Below are positions 31,951 through 44,576 of a stretch of 64,000 nt of DNA, one piece after another. This stretch comes from Epiperipatus broadwayi (lineage: Eukaryota > Onychophora > Udeonychophora > Euonychophora > Peripatidae). The stretch spans positions 4,156,001 to 4,220,000 of the forward strand of contig JAQFVV010012497.1 of the NCBI GenBank assembly GCA_028023455.1. The letters are read 5' to 3'. The translations under genes were made by a program, and so were the position numbers. Within the stretch, counting starts at the first letter, position 1. Each line of letters begins with the position of its first letter. The notes below the pieces were generated by a model. That model searched no databases. It saw only the letters and a program-made list of their open reading frames with translations, and was not told the origin of the DNA.

Positions 31951-34080
31951 TTTCAGAAATATTCCATTAAGAGATGGTTCAGATTTTAATGAAATCAATA
32001 GGGAAATAACTGATATATTTGTATTATTTCTTTTAGGCTCATGATACAATCCTTAAGGAATACAATTTATTGCAATATTACAAATGAAAGCATTTAATTG
32101 CCTTTTATTAGTTCATTACTTAATAAACTAAGCATAAATCAAAATAGGCATGTTTAATCTTTCACTTGCTTTATCCTATTAGTTGACACACACAACTATT
32201 AAATGTGATGCCCTTTATGCCTACCAAGCACACATATAATTATATTCTATACGAGTACAAATTATAATGCCATTTCATTTTTTAATATCACTTAATGACA
32301 TTATCATCATTCTCAGTCTATTGCAAAATCTTTTCCAAGCATTGTAGTTCTTTTTCAATCAACATTGTTATTTACTTCATGAAATTCACAATTCATTTTA
32401 CATTAACTTCACCAATTAAATCAAATAACCAATTGTATGATTAATATATTAGAATTATATCTTGCATTATGAATGAAAGTGGCACTTTTTATTAAATCTA
32501 TCTTCTCTTAAAAACTCTTAATACTCTAATTATTACACTTTTGTAATGTTAATGCCATCTCAAAAGGATCATTGAAATATTCTCAATTCATTTTAATGTT
32601 TTTCTTAATTTAGTCAAATTTTTAAAAAGCAGTAAAATGTTTAGAAAAAAATAGATTTTCCATATTTTTTATTTATTTAGCTTATGGATTTAGATAACTA
32701 TTAACAATATATTAAAAAGAAACTTGTAGAGATTGCAACCAAGAGATAGATTCACTAAGTAGCTTTATTAAATTCTTCAATTCTGTAGTGTAGCCATAAA
32801 TCTATCCATCATTAATGATGTGGCTTATAGTTTGTATTTGCCTACATTTATGAAGTATAGTGGCTAATATATTCCATTTATGAAGCAAATGAGCACAATG
32901 ACCATATTGACAAGAATCCAGTAGTATCCAGGATGATCAAATCCAGTTGACTTTATTGATGGATCTGGGCAGAAAAAAAAAATTTAGAATTTCATAAAAT
33001 TTCCATTTTTAATACCATAATAGATCTTCCATATAAATGTTTTACTCATAGAGTAACTAAATCTGAATATGTTACACTTTCTCATATCAAATTTATCAAT
33101 TAGAAAAGAATAATTATTTTTATCTAGCTAAAAAATTCTTATAAATGTGGATACATCAATTACAGGTATATGAAAGCAATGAAAGTTTAATCAAAATGTA
33201 AATTCTAACTTTAAGAAAACAATAAATAAATTATGGCTATTAAACATAGTGCTGATAATATATTTTATTCATGGAGGTCATATACTCTACCATAACAATC
33301 CACAAGTCAAATTCAGAATTACTTTAATAAATTTATAATGTTATTTACAAGTTTGTTAAAATAACTTTCCAAGTTTGATTTGTGAATTGCAATTATGATG
33401 GCAGATTAGGACTTGTCTATATCATGAAAAAAGTATTGTGTTAGCAGTATATATTTAATAACTATAATTTGTTTACAGGCTCATTAAAATTGTATGCCAT
33501 CTTTTAATCTTTATTCATACAAATAATTTCATACTACTATAATATTGAAATATAAATCTTTATAAGTCAAATCATTAATTTCTAAATATATGAGTAGCAA
33601 TTATAGATTTATTAAGATTCTTTTATAATCAATGAAAGGCTCGTGGATATTTCAAAACATTATTCTTTCAATCATGCAATGAATTATATTTCAATAACTA
33701 TTTTATTACTGGAATACAGTCTAATGATTACTGTAATGATTTTTTTTATTTATTAATTCATGGAGATTTTAAAAATCAGAAAGATAAATTGGTTGAACAA
33801 TATAAAAATTATGAAATGAAAAATTAATTATTTATTGAAAGCAAGAAATTGGATTAGACATGTATTTACAGAGGAGAAAAGTTTCGATGGACATGGGGTA
33901 AGCTATAAAGAATGAGAAATTGAAGAAGTTGATAAATAAGAGTGTTTGGAAATGAAAATATGATATAGGTAGGCTTGAGAAAAAATTCAGAACAATATAT
34001 TAGCCTCTATGTATCTGGTAGATAACTGATTATTCATTTAAAATTGATAGAAAACATATTTATAAAACTAATTAAAACTA
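31951..34080. other. Non-coding, possibly decayed LINE interior
   Basis: AT-rich with no sustained similarity. 33835-33985 (ARNWIRHVFTEEK-like translation) could be more LINE-derived sequence, but this is weak. An A-run sits at 32971-32980. Confidence 0.35.
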
Positions 34081-34179
34081 TGTGATCCTGGCTTACTCTG
34101 CAATCAAAAACCACACTGAGTTTCAAAGGATTACCACTAGATGGTTCTCCTAATGCACAAACAGTCCCTAGTTTCAATC

Positions 34180-35150
34180 ATTTGCAAAATGGTGACCTGC
34201 AACAAAAGGAGTTTTGTAGTCTGCAATTCAGAAAGATTGAATCTATGTCTCGACAGCATTTTGATGATAATCTGTCAATAGCAAAGAGCATTAATTGTTA
34301 GTATCAACAATTTGAAGAAGCAGGATATCTATGAAGGAAAGAGCAGAAGGTAGCTTCATATCTTAGAGGAAAATGGAGAATTATTTTTCTGTGTAAGTCA
34401 ACTCATCATTACAGTTGATAACTTGCAATCTGTTAAAACAATGTTTAATCATGAGATTATACCAGTTGCAACTGGTATAGGCTCTGCATGTAAGTTTCAA
34501 AAGAAAGCATGTAGAATTTAGTGATGTAAAATACAGAACATGGAGGATGACGGCTTTAAATCACATTTGATGTTTAAAAATGAAGCACCATTTCATCTAA
34601 ACAGTAAACTTAGCTGTCACAATATGCTCACAAGGAAATTACAAAATTCACAAGAAGCTGTAAAGAATGAGCAAAGCTCCCCTAAAAGTAAATGTATTTT
34701 GTGCCACATTTAAAAAAAAAAGTCTATGACCCTTTCTTTTTTGAAGGAAATATAATACAAATATACTTCAAAATGCTGCAGAATTGACTTTTTCCAAAAC
34801 TTTAATGAAGACTTCAATGGCTTCATTTTTCAGCAAGATCGAGCATTACAACATTGGCAACTGCGAGTTTGAAGTTCTCTAAATGTCACATTGCCTCAAT
34901 ATTGCATAGGTTGCACAAGACCACAAAACTTGGTGCTACACTTTTAGCTCCCAAGATTTCTAGACACCATACTCTGTGATTTTTTTCTTGTGGGATAGAT
35001 CAAAGATTGTGTTTTTATGACCATTAGCAAGTAATATAGTATGATCTCAAAAACAAAATCACTTCAGAGGAAGACACTTTGAAAAGCAATTGAGACAAAT
35101 CCAACTATTGTTTCAATATTATCTGCACAGCAGGTGAAGAGCATGGAGCA
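34180..35150 (+). pseudogene. Dead Tc1/mariner-superfamily transposase (DUF4817 / DDE type)
   Basis: The decayed frame retains, in order: an N-terminal helix-turn-helix region (KEFCSLQF-like, then YQQFEEAGYL followed by a glycine/lysine patch) at 34200-34350; a KVNVFCAT-like block near 34685-34710; FIFQQDRALQHW near 34825-34865, the catalytic D-containing motif FQQDGAPPHW of the family; and PRFLDTILCDFF at 34950-34990, the position of the SPDLTPCDFF motif. Stops and frameshifts throughout make it non-functional. No clear terminal inverted repeats were found. Confidence 0.75.
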
Positions 35151-35317
35151 TTTATAAATAGTGAGTAAAACTTGATAACTTATTACACAGTTTGGAAATT
35201 TTTATATAATTGTAATATGTTGCTTGGGAATTGAATCTACCATATTTTTTTTTTTCATCAGTTCTGTCATTTACAGTAAGCTTAAATAATTAATATGCAG
35301 CACCTATTGATTATCCA

Positions 35318-35458
35318 AAATTATATGAAGGCCATGGAGTTGACAAAGATTATGTGCAGAAATGGGATGGAGCAATTATGGGAAAACATAGAGTGGGGAA
35401 TGGAAAGGGAAGGTAAAATGGTTAACAGGTTTCTCTGGGCATAGTTGCTGAGAGACTG
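35318..35458 (+). pseudogene. LINE 3'-end fragment, first copy
   Basis: gaaggccatggagttgacaa through ctgggcatagttgctgagag is nearly identical to the 3' end of the next LINE copy at 36429-36563. It represents a separate LINE insertion's terminus, possibly the one whose endonuclease lies at 31.0-31.9 kb, with the mariner copy between. Confidence 0.6.
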
Positions 35459-35479
35459 CATCACATCACAACATAAAGT

Positions 35480-36590
35480 TAAGTGTGGTGAATAGATATA
35501 GTTATTTGGGTATCATCTTGAGTAATCAGAAAAATTGCTTGGATGAATGGGGAAAAAAATTGATAAATGAAGCAAAGAAAAGAAAGGGATTGATAAAGAA
35601 ATTTAGTGTTTTCATATAATAAATATGATGTAGCTAGAATTGATGGGAGTGGCAGTAGCAGGGTTTATATATGGCAATGCTGTGTTATGTGTTAGTAAAG
35701 GGGTATTAGATTACTTAGAAAAAATACAAAGGGAAATGGGAAGACATGCATTCAGGCAATTCAAGGAGAAATGGGATGGTCAAGTTTTTGTATGAGAGAA
35801 GCAAAATGAAAATGTTCGGTAGATTGCAGTTTATGGATAATAAAAGAATAGCCAAAATAGTATTTAATTGGGTTACAAGTAAAGGGCAGGCGACAAGATG
35901 GGTGAGAAAGGTAATGTGGTATGCAGAAGATTTGGATAAAGAATTTATGTCAGTATACTTGTACAAAAGGTGGGATGATTGTGTTAGGAGGATTGTTGAG
36001 TGTTATAGTGATAAGGAGTGGGATAGAAGAATAGATGCATTAATAAAGAATAAGGAGTTGGAGAAATGGAGAACTATTATGGAGAGTAAAACGAGTTTAA
36101 ATATATATAGAAGTAAACGGACCATTGGGTGCAAGTTAATTTATGATAATAGTAAGGAAAGTAGTTTATTGTTTAAGGCTCGAATGGGATCTTTAGCAAC
36201 AAAGGACTATACATGTAAATGGAAAAATATGGGTGACTTAGTCTGCAAGTTGTGTAAGAAAGGCATAGAAAATATTAGGCATCTGTTACTTCAATGTAAA
36301 TGCTTGGAAGCAGAAAGGGTACAAATAATGAAGTTATGGAGGAATAAATATGAACAAAGTGATTATACAGAAAGTGAGTTATTGGTTTTTATGCTGGGTT
36401 TGGGAAAAGATAAGGGAGATTTAGATATGAAGGCCATGGAATTGACAAAGATTATGTTGCGGAAATGGGATGGAGCAGATTATGGGAAAACTTAGGGTGG
36501 GGAATGGAAAGGGAAGGTAAAGTGGCTAACAGGTTTCTCTGGGCATAGTTGCTGAGAGATTCCTGACTCTATAAGGAGAAGCCACAGTGC
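35480..36590 (+). pseudogene. LINE ORF2 C-terminal region (5'-truncated)
   Basis: An RT-end motif (NRYSYLGIIL, 35485-35525) is followed, after stops, by AGFIYGNAVLC and LDYLEKIQREMGR. One frameshift near 35770 interrupts the IQGEMGWSSF segment. From there a 240-residue open frame runs to 36495. It includes RLQFMDNKRIAKIVF, KWDGADYG near the end, and a Cys/His cluster C-x2-C-x7-H-x4-C around 36240-36300 (VCKLCKKG…IRHLLLQC), typical of the C-terminal zinc-binding region of several non-LTR retrotransposon ORF2 proteins. The long open stretch suggests moderately recent insertion. The element lacks endonuclease and most of RT, so it is non-autonomous. Confidence 0.75.
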
Positions 36591-36599
36591 ATCATATCA

Positions 36600-39255
36600 C
36601 ATATTAGATGACAGAACTAATGTGCTATATAAACAGGTAATGATGCTCTTTTTCACTGCATCTTCTCATCCCTTTGGTATGTTTTAAAAATATATGTGAA
36701 TAATTTCACTGTATATTTTAGTGTTTTTCATATCTTTTCGCACATTATTAACCATTAAAAATTCTTTTATACTTTTAAAATCAAAAATACAAGAACTTTT
36801 ACATTTTGAATTAAATAATTTATTTACACACACTTATATATTAAAAATACAGAGATTGAAAAGTAGATTACTAAAAACAACATCTTGGATTTTTAAAAAA
36901 TAATAAAATTGTATGGAATTTTTTTTTAAAATTGTAATTAACCACACAAAAATTAAAAAATAAATAAAATTACAATTAAATATTTGATAAATTACAATAA
37001 ATCGAAGCCAGATTACTAAATTACTATTATCCCTTTAAAAAATATATAGTATATATATATACATTAAGAACAATCATATTTAATAATATATACCATAACA
37101 TATAGTAAAAGACATAAAAAATAATAAGATGCAAAAGATTTTATGAGCATTAGAATTTGAAGCTCAAAATTGTCCCTAAATCTTTTTTTTTTTTAATGAT
37201 ATATTTTATGAAGCACCAAATTATGGAAGAAATTTACTTTTTTTTCAATTAACAATCAGAATTAAATTCAGAGCATATATATATAAAATTTATCAACAGT
37301 TTGACAACTTTTTCCATTATTGTAAATTCAGAAACATATTGGTGATATATCAAAATATTATAAAACAGGCAAGAATCAATAAGTTCAATACATAATAAAC
37401 AAAAATGGTAAATAGTAAATAATAATATTTTTATTATTATTTTTATTGTATCTAAAAAAACCGTACAAACATTAAAATGAAAACAAAATTTACAATTTAT
37501 GATAATATTCATTTTGTACAGAAACATACATTAAGCAATCAGCCTATAACTAAGAATAAAAAATAAAGATAAGCCATAGAGCTAGCATCCATAGATATAT
37601 AAAACTTCTACAAATAGAGAATGTTTCACATATATTTATCTCTTACAGTTTAACACATAAATACATTTCTGACTAACTTGGATTAATGTGGGATCTTTAT
37701 TTTCTAATTAAATATGATTGATATTGAATGATTACTTGGATTTAGCTATGATCTGGTTACATGACAAAAAATCTCCAGTTTGCTTAATTCCTTATTTATC
37801 AGAAAATCCAATTGTTTCATTCCATTTCGAATACCAGATAGTATTTGGTGCATTCGTCTATTACACCCATGATCTGATGTTCAAATCCAGGTGGGATGAA
37901 TTTTGGATATTGCAATGCTTGTTTATAAAAGTTTAGATCAGTTGACTGCGAGTGTTAAAAAAAATACTATTACAATCTTTGAAACTGATAGAAACTTGGT
38001 ATTACTAAAGGCACTGAGCTCATGGCTTATCTTTAATGACCATAGTTGGTCTCTTTATTTCTTGGCTATTTCTATTTAGCTAAGTGAGTTTGAACAATTT
38101 TTCCAAATTTAGCGTTCAAATAATGATTTCTATAGATAAATAGTTATCTTAAAATGTCTGCTTATCAAATAAATGCTATCAAATAGATTTTTTTTTTTTT
38201 TACAAGAGAAATTATCTGAATGATGAGCCTCCTTCCCCTTCCAAATGAATAGAATTACTGCAGTCTGTTAAACAGCCAGTCATTTAATAAATATTTACAT
38301 TAAAAATAGAGCATAAGTATTCATTATAGTAAACATTGAACATATATCCCTAACATAATCTGTATCTTTGTATTCCATTATGATATGGCCTGTTGATAGA
38401 TATATAGATCCTTTTTTGACTTTCATTATAATTCCATTTTCAAAAGCATTCATACTGCAAAGTTTAAAATTTCAACCACACAAAAAAATTAATGGTTATA
38501 TTTGATAAAAATTAATAAAGCAAAAATATTGACTAGTTATAATGTTTCAAAAACACTATTTAATTATATTTGGGTTTGGCTTTTTAAAAAACCTGTTAAA
38601 ATGACATTAGTATTAGCTATCAATAGTTTAATGTTAATGGTCCACTAAGAAAATTATGTACAACACATAACTATATACATAAATACATTATTATATACAA
38701 GAATGGAAATATATATTATAATAAAATTTTCACATTCAAAAGATGAAAATAAACAAGTTTTTGGGAAATACTGAGTCTTGATACCATAGCTTTGACAAAG
38801 ATGAATGAGAGATTTCATCCAAACATTGTCAGTCCATTTCTACAGAGAAGGCTTGTGTTTGGAAGATGAATCTTTTTAAAGACTTTAAGCATGATTCTTT
38901 TATTGCTAATCAAGGAAAATTCTCAACATGAAGGACTAAGATATATTTCATCAAAATTTTCTTGATTTCATACAAGTGAGTGTATCAATATGACTAAAAA
39001 GAATTACTTAAAATGTAGCTCCCTTGTGGAAGCTATTTATGAAATCATTTCTAAGTTCAACAGGTTTCTCACAGATTTCACTCCACACTGAACTGGTAGA
39101 AAATGAATATTTATATTGCAATAAAAGATTAAAAATATTGAAAGTACAAACTCTCCTCTTGATAGTAGTTTCCTAAATTTTTATCACAATAAATAAAAAA
39201 ATTTAAAATTGTCAAATTTACTTATAACATACTAAAACTGTAATGCAATAATATT
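36600..39255. other. AT-rich non-coding sequence
   Basis: No recognised element. Short open frames (36721-36903, 37249-37527, 37718-37936) show only biased composition. T- and A-runs lie at 37183-37194 and 38188-38200. This is the spacer downstream of the TMEM230 gene's 3' end. Confidence 0.45.
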
Positions 39256-39259
39256 GCTA

Positions 39260-39416
39260 CTTACATGGAAAAAATATTAATAACATTAAATATAACCATA
39301 ATGCATTTGAGGTGCTGAACACCCTTTTCAAAGGCAATTGTTATACTCAAAATAAAAAAGTATAATGCTGGCCTTTGAAAAGAGTTCCCAGTGCCAACAA
39401 TTTTTTTCATGTAAGA
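39260..39416. repeat. Small palindromic MITE-like element
   Basis: The ends cttacatggaaaaaat and attttttt-catgtaag are inverted. ggtgctgaacacccttttca inside the left arm matches tgaaaagagttcccagtgcc in the right arm. Fragments of the same family occur near 9240-9345, 19497-19525 and 20955-21030. Confidence 0.6.
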
Positions 39417-39419
39417 AGT

Positions 39420-40659
39420 AATTGTATCATTACATTATTACAAAACATTACTATCAATAAATAAATTATGATAGTGAAATTGGAAATAATTCCATTTAAC
39501 TATTAAAATACAAATTACACTATATATTGTAAATTATTGATGTGGTAATGGTGGCCTGCATCCCTAGTAAGTATTTTTAATCTGAATTCTTAACTTATAA
39601 ACTTTTCTGAAAATTGTATCTTGATGGATTTCATTTTTCTTGACTAGATTTTCCCAATAATATAAAACAATAATTATTAATTTTTTCAGCAACAAAATAA
39701 TTTCTTTTTGAAAAACAAAAAAAAAAACTTCCATCATGCATTTCGTTTTCCTGTCATATAAAACTTCCAAGAACTTTTCCTTAATAGAAAAAAACTGGGA
39801 CACATTTTTACAAAATGTTTTGATTCTTTATTTAGGTTAGTGCTGAAACTTTTAATTGATACGATTAAAAAAAAAAAAACTATCATCAACACTAATGTTG
39901 TATATCTCCATTTTTACAGTTTTTTTTTTTAATTTCTCACTGAAGAATTAAATAAGCAAATTTATTCACGATTTTTTTTTTTAAAAAAAAACAAGCTAAT
40001 TTAGTATATTAAAATACTAAAAATAGTTTTTTATAAGTTAAGTGGAAGATTATACTTTCAAGATAATATTAAAATTGTAATATAAATACTAAGCTTCATA
40101 CTATTTACATTATTGTAAGTATTCAAGTTACAAGTATAAAAAAAAAAAAACCATTATAACTTCACCAATACATAATAAATAACAAAAATATATATATATT
40201 AATACAAATACTTAGCACAGTTTGAAAAAGAGATCACAATTTAGACATCTGTATTTATATTATTCAAAAAAGTTGAATAATACTTTTATACAGAGATAAA
40301 TTTGGACTAGGAAGGATCAAAATACAAGCCCATAATTAAGAAAACAAAAACTTATTTGTCTTTACTGCTTTCCATTTGTAATAAAATTATTACAATAAAA
40401 AATATGTTTAACTTTAATCATAATTTTAGAACACCAGCAACATAAGGGGTCTAATGTTAATAACACGTGTGTGAATATATACATAAATTTTTCTTTAAAT
40501 ATTCAAAATATTTTTACATTACTAATACAAAAGACATAACATTCTATAAAATAAATAATGCTAATTTTCTTCACCATATTCAAATGTATGTTCTAAGACT
40601 TATATAATCACAGTTTCATAATGGCACTTGACAAATAACATTGAAGTTCTTCACGGATA
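39420..40659 (-). other. Probable 3' UTR and downstream flank of TMEM230
   Basis: AT-rich sequence below the TMEM230 stop at 40660. Minus-strand poly(A) hexamers (TTTAAT or TTTATT on the plus strand) occur near 40405 and 39820, but the true end cannot be fixed. Several A- and T-runs. Confidence 0.35.
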
Positions 40660-40797
40660 TTAATCAAATTCTGGAATGTCATCAAAAGAATATCCTTTAT
40701 AGCCACGAAAGGCATAATAGGCTATACGAACATGATAGGCTCCAGGAATAAATAGAAGAGATCCTAATATCAACACTGGCCATGTTCGATCTGAATA
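40660..40797 (-). CDS. TMEM230: TMEM230, last coding exon
   Basis: This exon encodes the final 45 residues of TMEM230, a small two-pass membrane protein of secretory, recycling and synaptic vesicles. It follows a T-rich acceptor with CAG at 40798-40800. It contains the second membrane segment ([20 protein letters not shown]), then [19 protein letters not shown] and the stop. The Y-x-GY-S-x-DDIP-x-FD ending is the hallmark of the family; the human protein ends almost identically. The frame continues upstream to 40845 only as intron. Joined in phase 0 to the exon at 62316-62432. No stop or frameshift, so it looks functional. Confidence 0.93.
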   Translation of the reverse strand, partial: YSDRTWPVLILGSLLFIPGAYHVRIAYYAFRGYKGYSFDDIPEFD

Positions 40798-41767
40798 CTG
40801 AAAAATAAATAAAAATAAACAAGTTATAAGGTTTTCCCTATACATATAAGCAAGTTTTTGTTTTTTTAATCAATGTATCTTTTATCTTAATTCAATCCTA
40901 CTATAACTAATCATCAGTCCAGGATTCAAACCAATCTTTCACACTATAGATACATTTGAAACATTCACTACACATTTCCAAAGGAATAAGACCTATAGCA
41001 CGTTAGAAATACTTAAACTTAATTTCATATATGTTTACAAGTTGATGCCTATATGTGTGTTGAATTTTGTAAGTACTAAAAAAAAAAGTTTGATTACTAA
41101 GTAAGACTCTTATTTTTTTTTTTATAAACTTGAGAATTTACAATCCCACTTTTTTCCCAATTTTTATTGATATTTTAAATAATAAGTAGGTAAATGTAAA
41201 TAAACTTACAGAGATATTAGCTCCTTTCATTATGTTTAATATGTGTTTTACTATAGCTGCAATATTACATGAAAAAATTGATAAATTGCTGTGCAACATA
41301 TATACATTTTAGAAATATTTTCCATTATTAACTGCTCAGAATGCTGCCAACAATATATGCAAGTATAATAGCTACTCCTAACTTACGTTAATTATCAAAA
41401 CATGAATATTTAACATATCAATAGCTGAGCTAAAGGCAATTCTCAAAATAATCACAAGTGATGAACTGAATATAAAATCAAACATGGTAATTGCTTAAAT
41501 TCTCTGTATTATTGGTTTACAGTCAACATTAATGATACTTGACAGATATATATATATATATATATACAGCTTTAACTAAACCAGTGTATGGCAAAGGTCT
41601 TCTTAGATCCATCAAGAAAGGAATAGTAAAAAAAAGACAATATAACTGTCATATGGTAAGAGTTGCTAGCTCTCCTCTTTCATTACTATCTATGATGGGG
41701 TACTCAAAAAAGACCAGAATTTTGTAATAAAAAAAAATTGTGTTTTCATTTTTAAGTGTTACAAATT

Positions 41768-42480
41768 TAATTGCCATCAAAATATTGTCCATTTGATGCA
41801 ATATTCCAGTCTAAATGCATTTTCCATTTTTCAAAGCAGTCCTGAAACTCTTGCAAAATGCTTTTTAATGCCTCCATCATTTTTTCTTCATTTCTTCCAA
41901 GTCTGCAAAACATTTTCCTTTGATGCATTTTTTCATTCAGGGTAATAAAAAGAAGTTGCATGGAGAAGACCAGGAGAATATCATGGATGGATATGTAGAT
42001 CATGCTATTTTTGGTTAAAAATTGTTTCACACTCAAGGTTTTGTGAGCTGACATGTTGTAGCTGTGAAGCCACCACTCCTCATTTTGCCAAAACTCTGGA
42101 TGTTTTCATCTTACTGCATAATGCAAACACTTTTGAACTTATAAATAAAATGCCTGACCATTATGAATGAATTCTGAGTGAATAATGCAGTTTGCATCAA
42201 TAATAATAATAAAAAAAATCAACCTCATCTCAATATAGGACTTCACTTGACATTTTTGGGGGATGTAATGAATTTGAATTCTTCCATTAAACCATTTGTA
42301 AACTTGGGTTTCACCAGAAAGGCTTGTTTGTAAGTTGTTTTAAGCTTTACAACTGTTTCCCTTGCCATTTTGCCTAACAGAAAACAGAAACTCTAACTTT
42401 TTGGCCATCTCAAAAATTGACAAATAAGTAGTCACATTTTTAAAAAAAAAATTTACTACATGGCACAATGACTTCATTTG
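41768..42480 (-). pseudogene. Dead mariner-like transposase
   Basis: Read on the minus strand, from high to low coordinates: YKWFNGRIQI-like (the WhxRFK region), DANCIIHSEFIHNGQAFY (42140-42195, matching the D-x-x-GI-x-H-EF-x-P-x-GQT block that holds the first catalytic aspartate), PEFWQNEEWWLH (the LWKN-x-x-WILHHDN position, with the second aspartate lost), SAHKTLSVKQFLTKN, and FQDCFEKWKMHLDWNIASNG near 41780-41850, the family C-terminus. There is a frameshift between the last two blocks, and stops upstream. No convincing terminal inverted repeats were located. Confidence 0.72.
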
Positions 42481-44489
42481 ATGGCGCCGGTCAGCAGATT
42501 TAATGGCAGAAGCATGTACTAAAACAGGCCCATTATAACTATTTTTTTTGGGAGGGGTTCTCTATTGCTTGAAAATTCTTAGTCACTTGAAAAAACTTCT
42601 AACTTCCACTCAGATTCAAATTATAGGTTGCTAAAGAGGCAAATGTACTAAAACTATGCCATAACATTTCTTATATTTACAAAATATTGTATTCAGAAGC
42701 AACATTTACTTATTATAATTTACTAGAGTACTGAGTGTGTGATTGTAGCAGAAAAAAGTTGCAACAACTTTTAAATAGCTATGAAACAGTTAAAGCCTTT
42801 TAACACCATTCTACAGAGAAAAAAGAATACAATATTTACCAAGCTAGACAGAATGAGAGGTTAAAGTTTCCTTCCTATTCTATTCTTTAAATAACAATAG
42901 TCAAATACTCTTTTATTGATCACATACTAGACAACTTATTGAATCAGTTACAAACTGAATATTTCTACCAAGAAATCCTTCTATATATATCGTAACTGTC
43001 TCGCCATTTGTCAATGGTGATCATCAAAGTTAATTTAGCACAGATTATAATAATCATATAAATGTTTAATAATTAAAATAATCTTCAACTCCAAATAACA
43101 GAAATGAAACAAGATAAGAGTAAAATATAATTTAATTCAATCATAAATCATACTAATAGTAAGACATAATTATAATAATAAAAATATTACAAACTGTCAT
43201 CTTTCCAGACTATTAACCATTCCTAAATGACTGAAGGGAAATTATATCTTCTATGAATTACAAATTTATATTAGGTTGAAAACCAGAGCACCATCCCAAA
43301 GCTGGGAAATCCATTGAAGAATATACCACACCATCAATCTTATTAAAAAGACTACCACTATTAATTCAGTAAAATATGATCTCTTATCTCCCTAGCTATT
43401 ATAAATTTAAATTACAATTTAAATGGTAGAACTTATGAGAAGAGAAACAGAAGGTCAGATTAATAACTAACAAAAATATATATTATACAATAAGATATAT
43501 AAAATATTTAAAACATTATTACATTAAATTATAAAATAATAAGTTTTTAAACATTACCATCCTTCAAGTGATCACCCTTTTAAATACTAAAGTTTTATCA
43601 ATGTCTTCAGTTTTAAATCCCTTTATGTTCAGCTTAACATTTTTTCTTTATTTGCTTTTCATTAGAGATTCTGTTTCAGCATTGAAGACGATGTACATTA
43701 TCCTTCAAGATGTAGAAACAATAATCTTTTAACTCCTTTAGCAGCTTTAAATTTTAATTTATTCAGTATTCCTCCACCTCTCTAAAGACAAATCTTCCAA
43801 AAAGAGGACTTTCATTCAGCAATTATTTATAAGAATTTTCTCTTTTAAAACATAAATCAAGCACGATTAAAAAATGGCAGTTCAAGTTTGATCACATATC
43901 AGGCTGAAGATAAATAATTAATCCAGGCTACATTGATCCAAGGTAAATGATACACACACAGGAATTGGCAGCTGTGAACCATAATATCCATTCTATAATA
44001 TTTATCTTTGTTTATAACTGTGCTGCTAATAAAAATAAATTTAAAATTTTTTACAGGCTGCTAATGACGATTGTAAAACAAAATTACTTTTCTAACATAA
44101 TCTTTATTGGGGAAGTATATGGTTACACAGTTTATATTATATTAAATATAAAGAACATTATATATATACATGTTGTAGCTTAAGCAATATAGAGGCAATT
44201 AATAGTCCATATTGTATAAATTATTTATTTATTAAAAAACCAATTTCCAACGGAATTATATATTAGAAACAACACTCCCAAAACATACCTATACCGTGTG
44301 ATTATTGATATTCTCGATATATATCTTTTGGTTAATAACCTATTATTACAAAGGAGAGGGAAGAGTAACAAAACTCCAGGTGGCATGATATATATCAGAG
44401 GGAGCACCTATCTTATCTCTGTTTTTGATTTTAGATATCTGATTGTAAAACAGGGATTGCATTTTCTTGGATGTAGGGTTAAAACAAAA

Positions 44490-44576
44490 ATGACATCTCA
44501 GGACTCAAAGAGTGAACATGATGAAAATTGTGATTCTAATGGAGGGAAAGAGACTATGCTTCATACTAACTATAAG
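44490..44576 (+). CDS. Possible short first coding exon (low confidence)
   Basis: ATG in a good context (acaaaaATGA) opens a hydrophilic frame MTSQDSKSEHDENCDSNG plus eleven more residues, ending at a possible donor (AAG|GTTCGT). The codon mix and composition look more coding-like than the surrounding DNA. Without a splice, the frame continues to a stop at 44588, and it is open upstream to 44298. It lies inside the TMEM230 intron on the opposite strand, and no partner exon was found. It could be chance. Confidence 0.2.
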
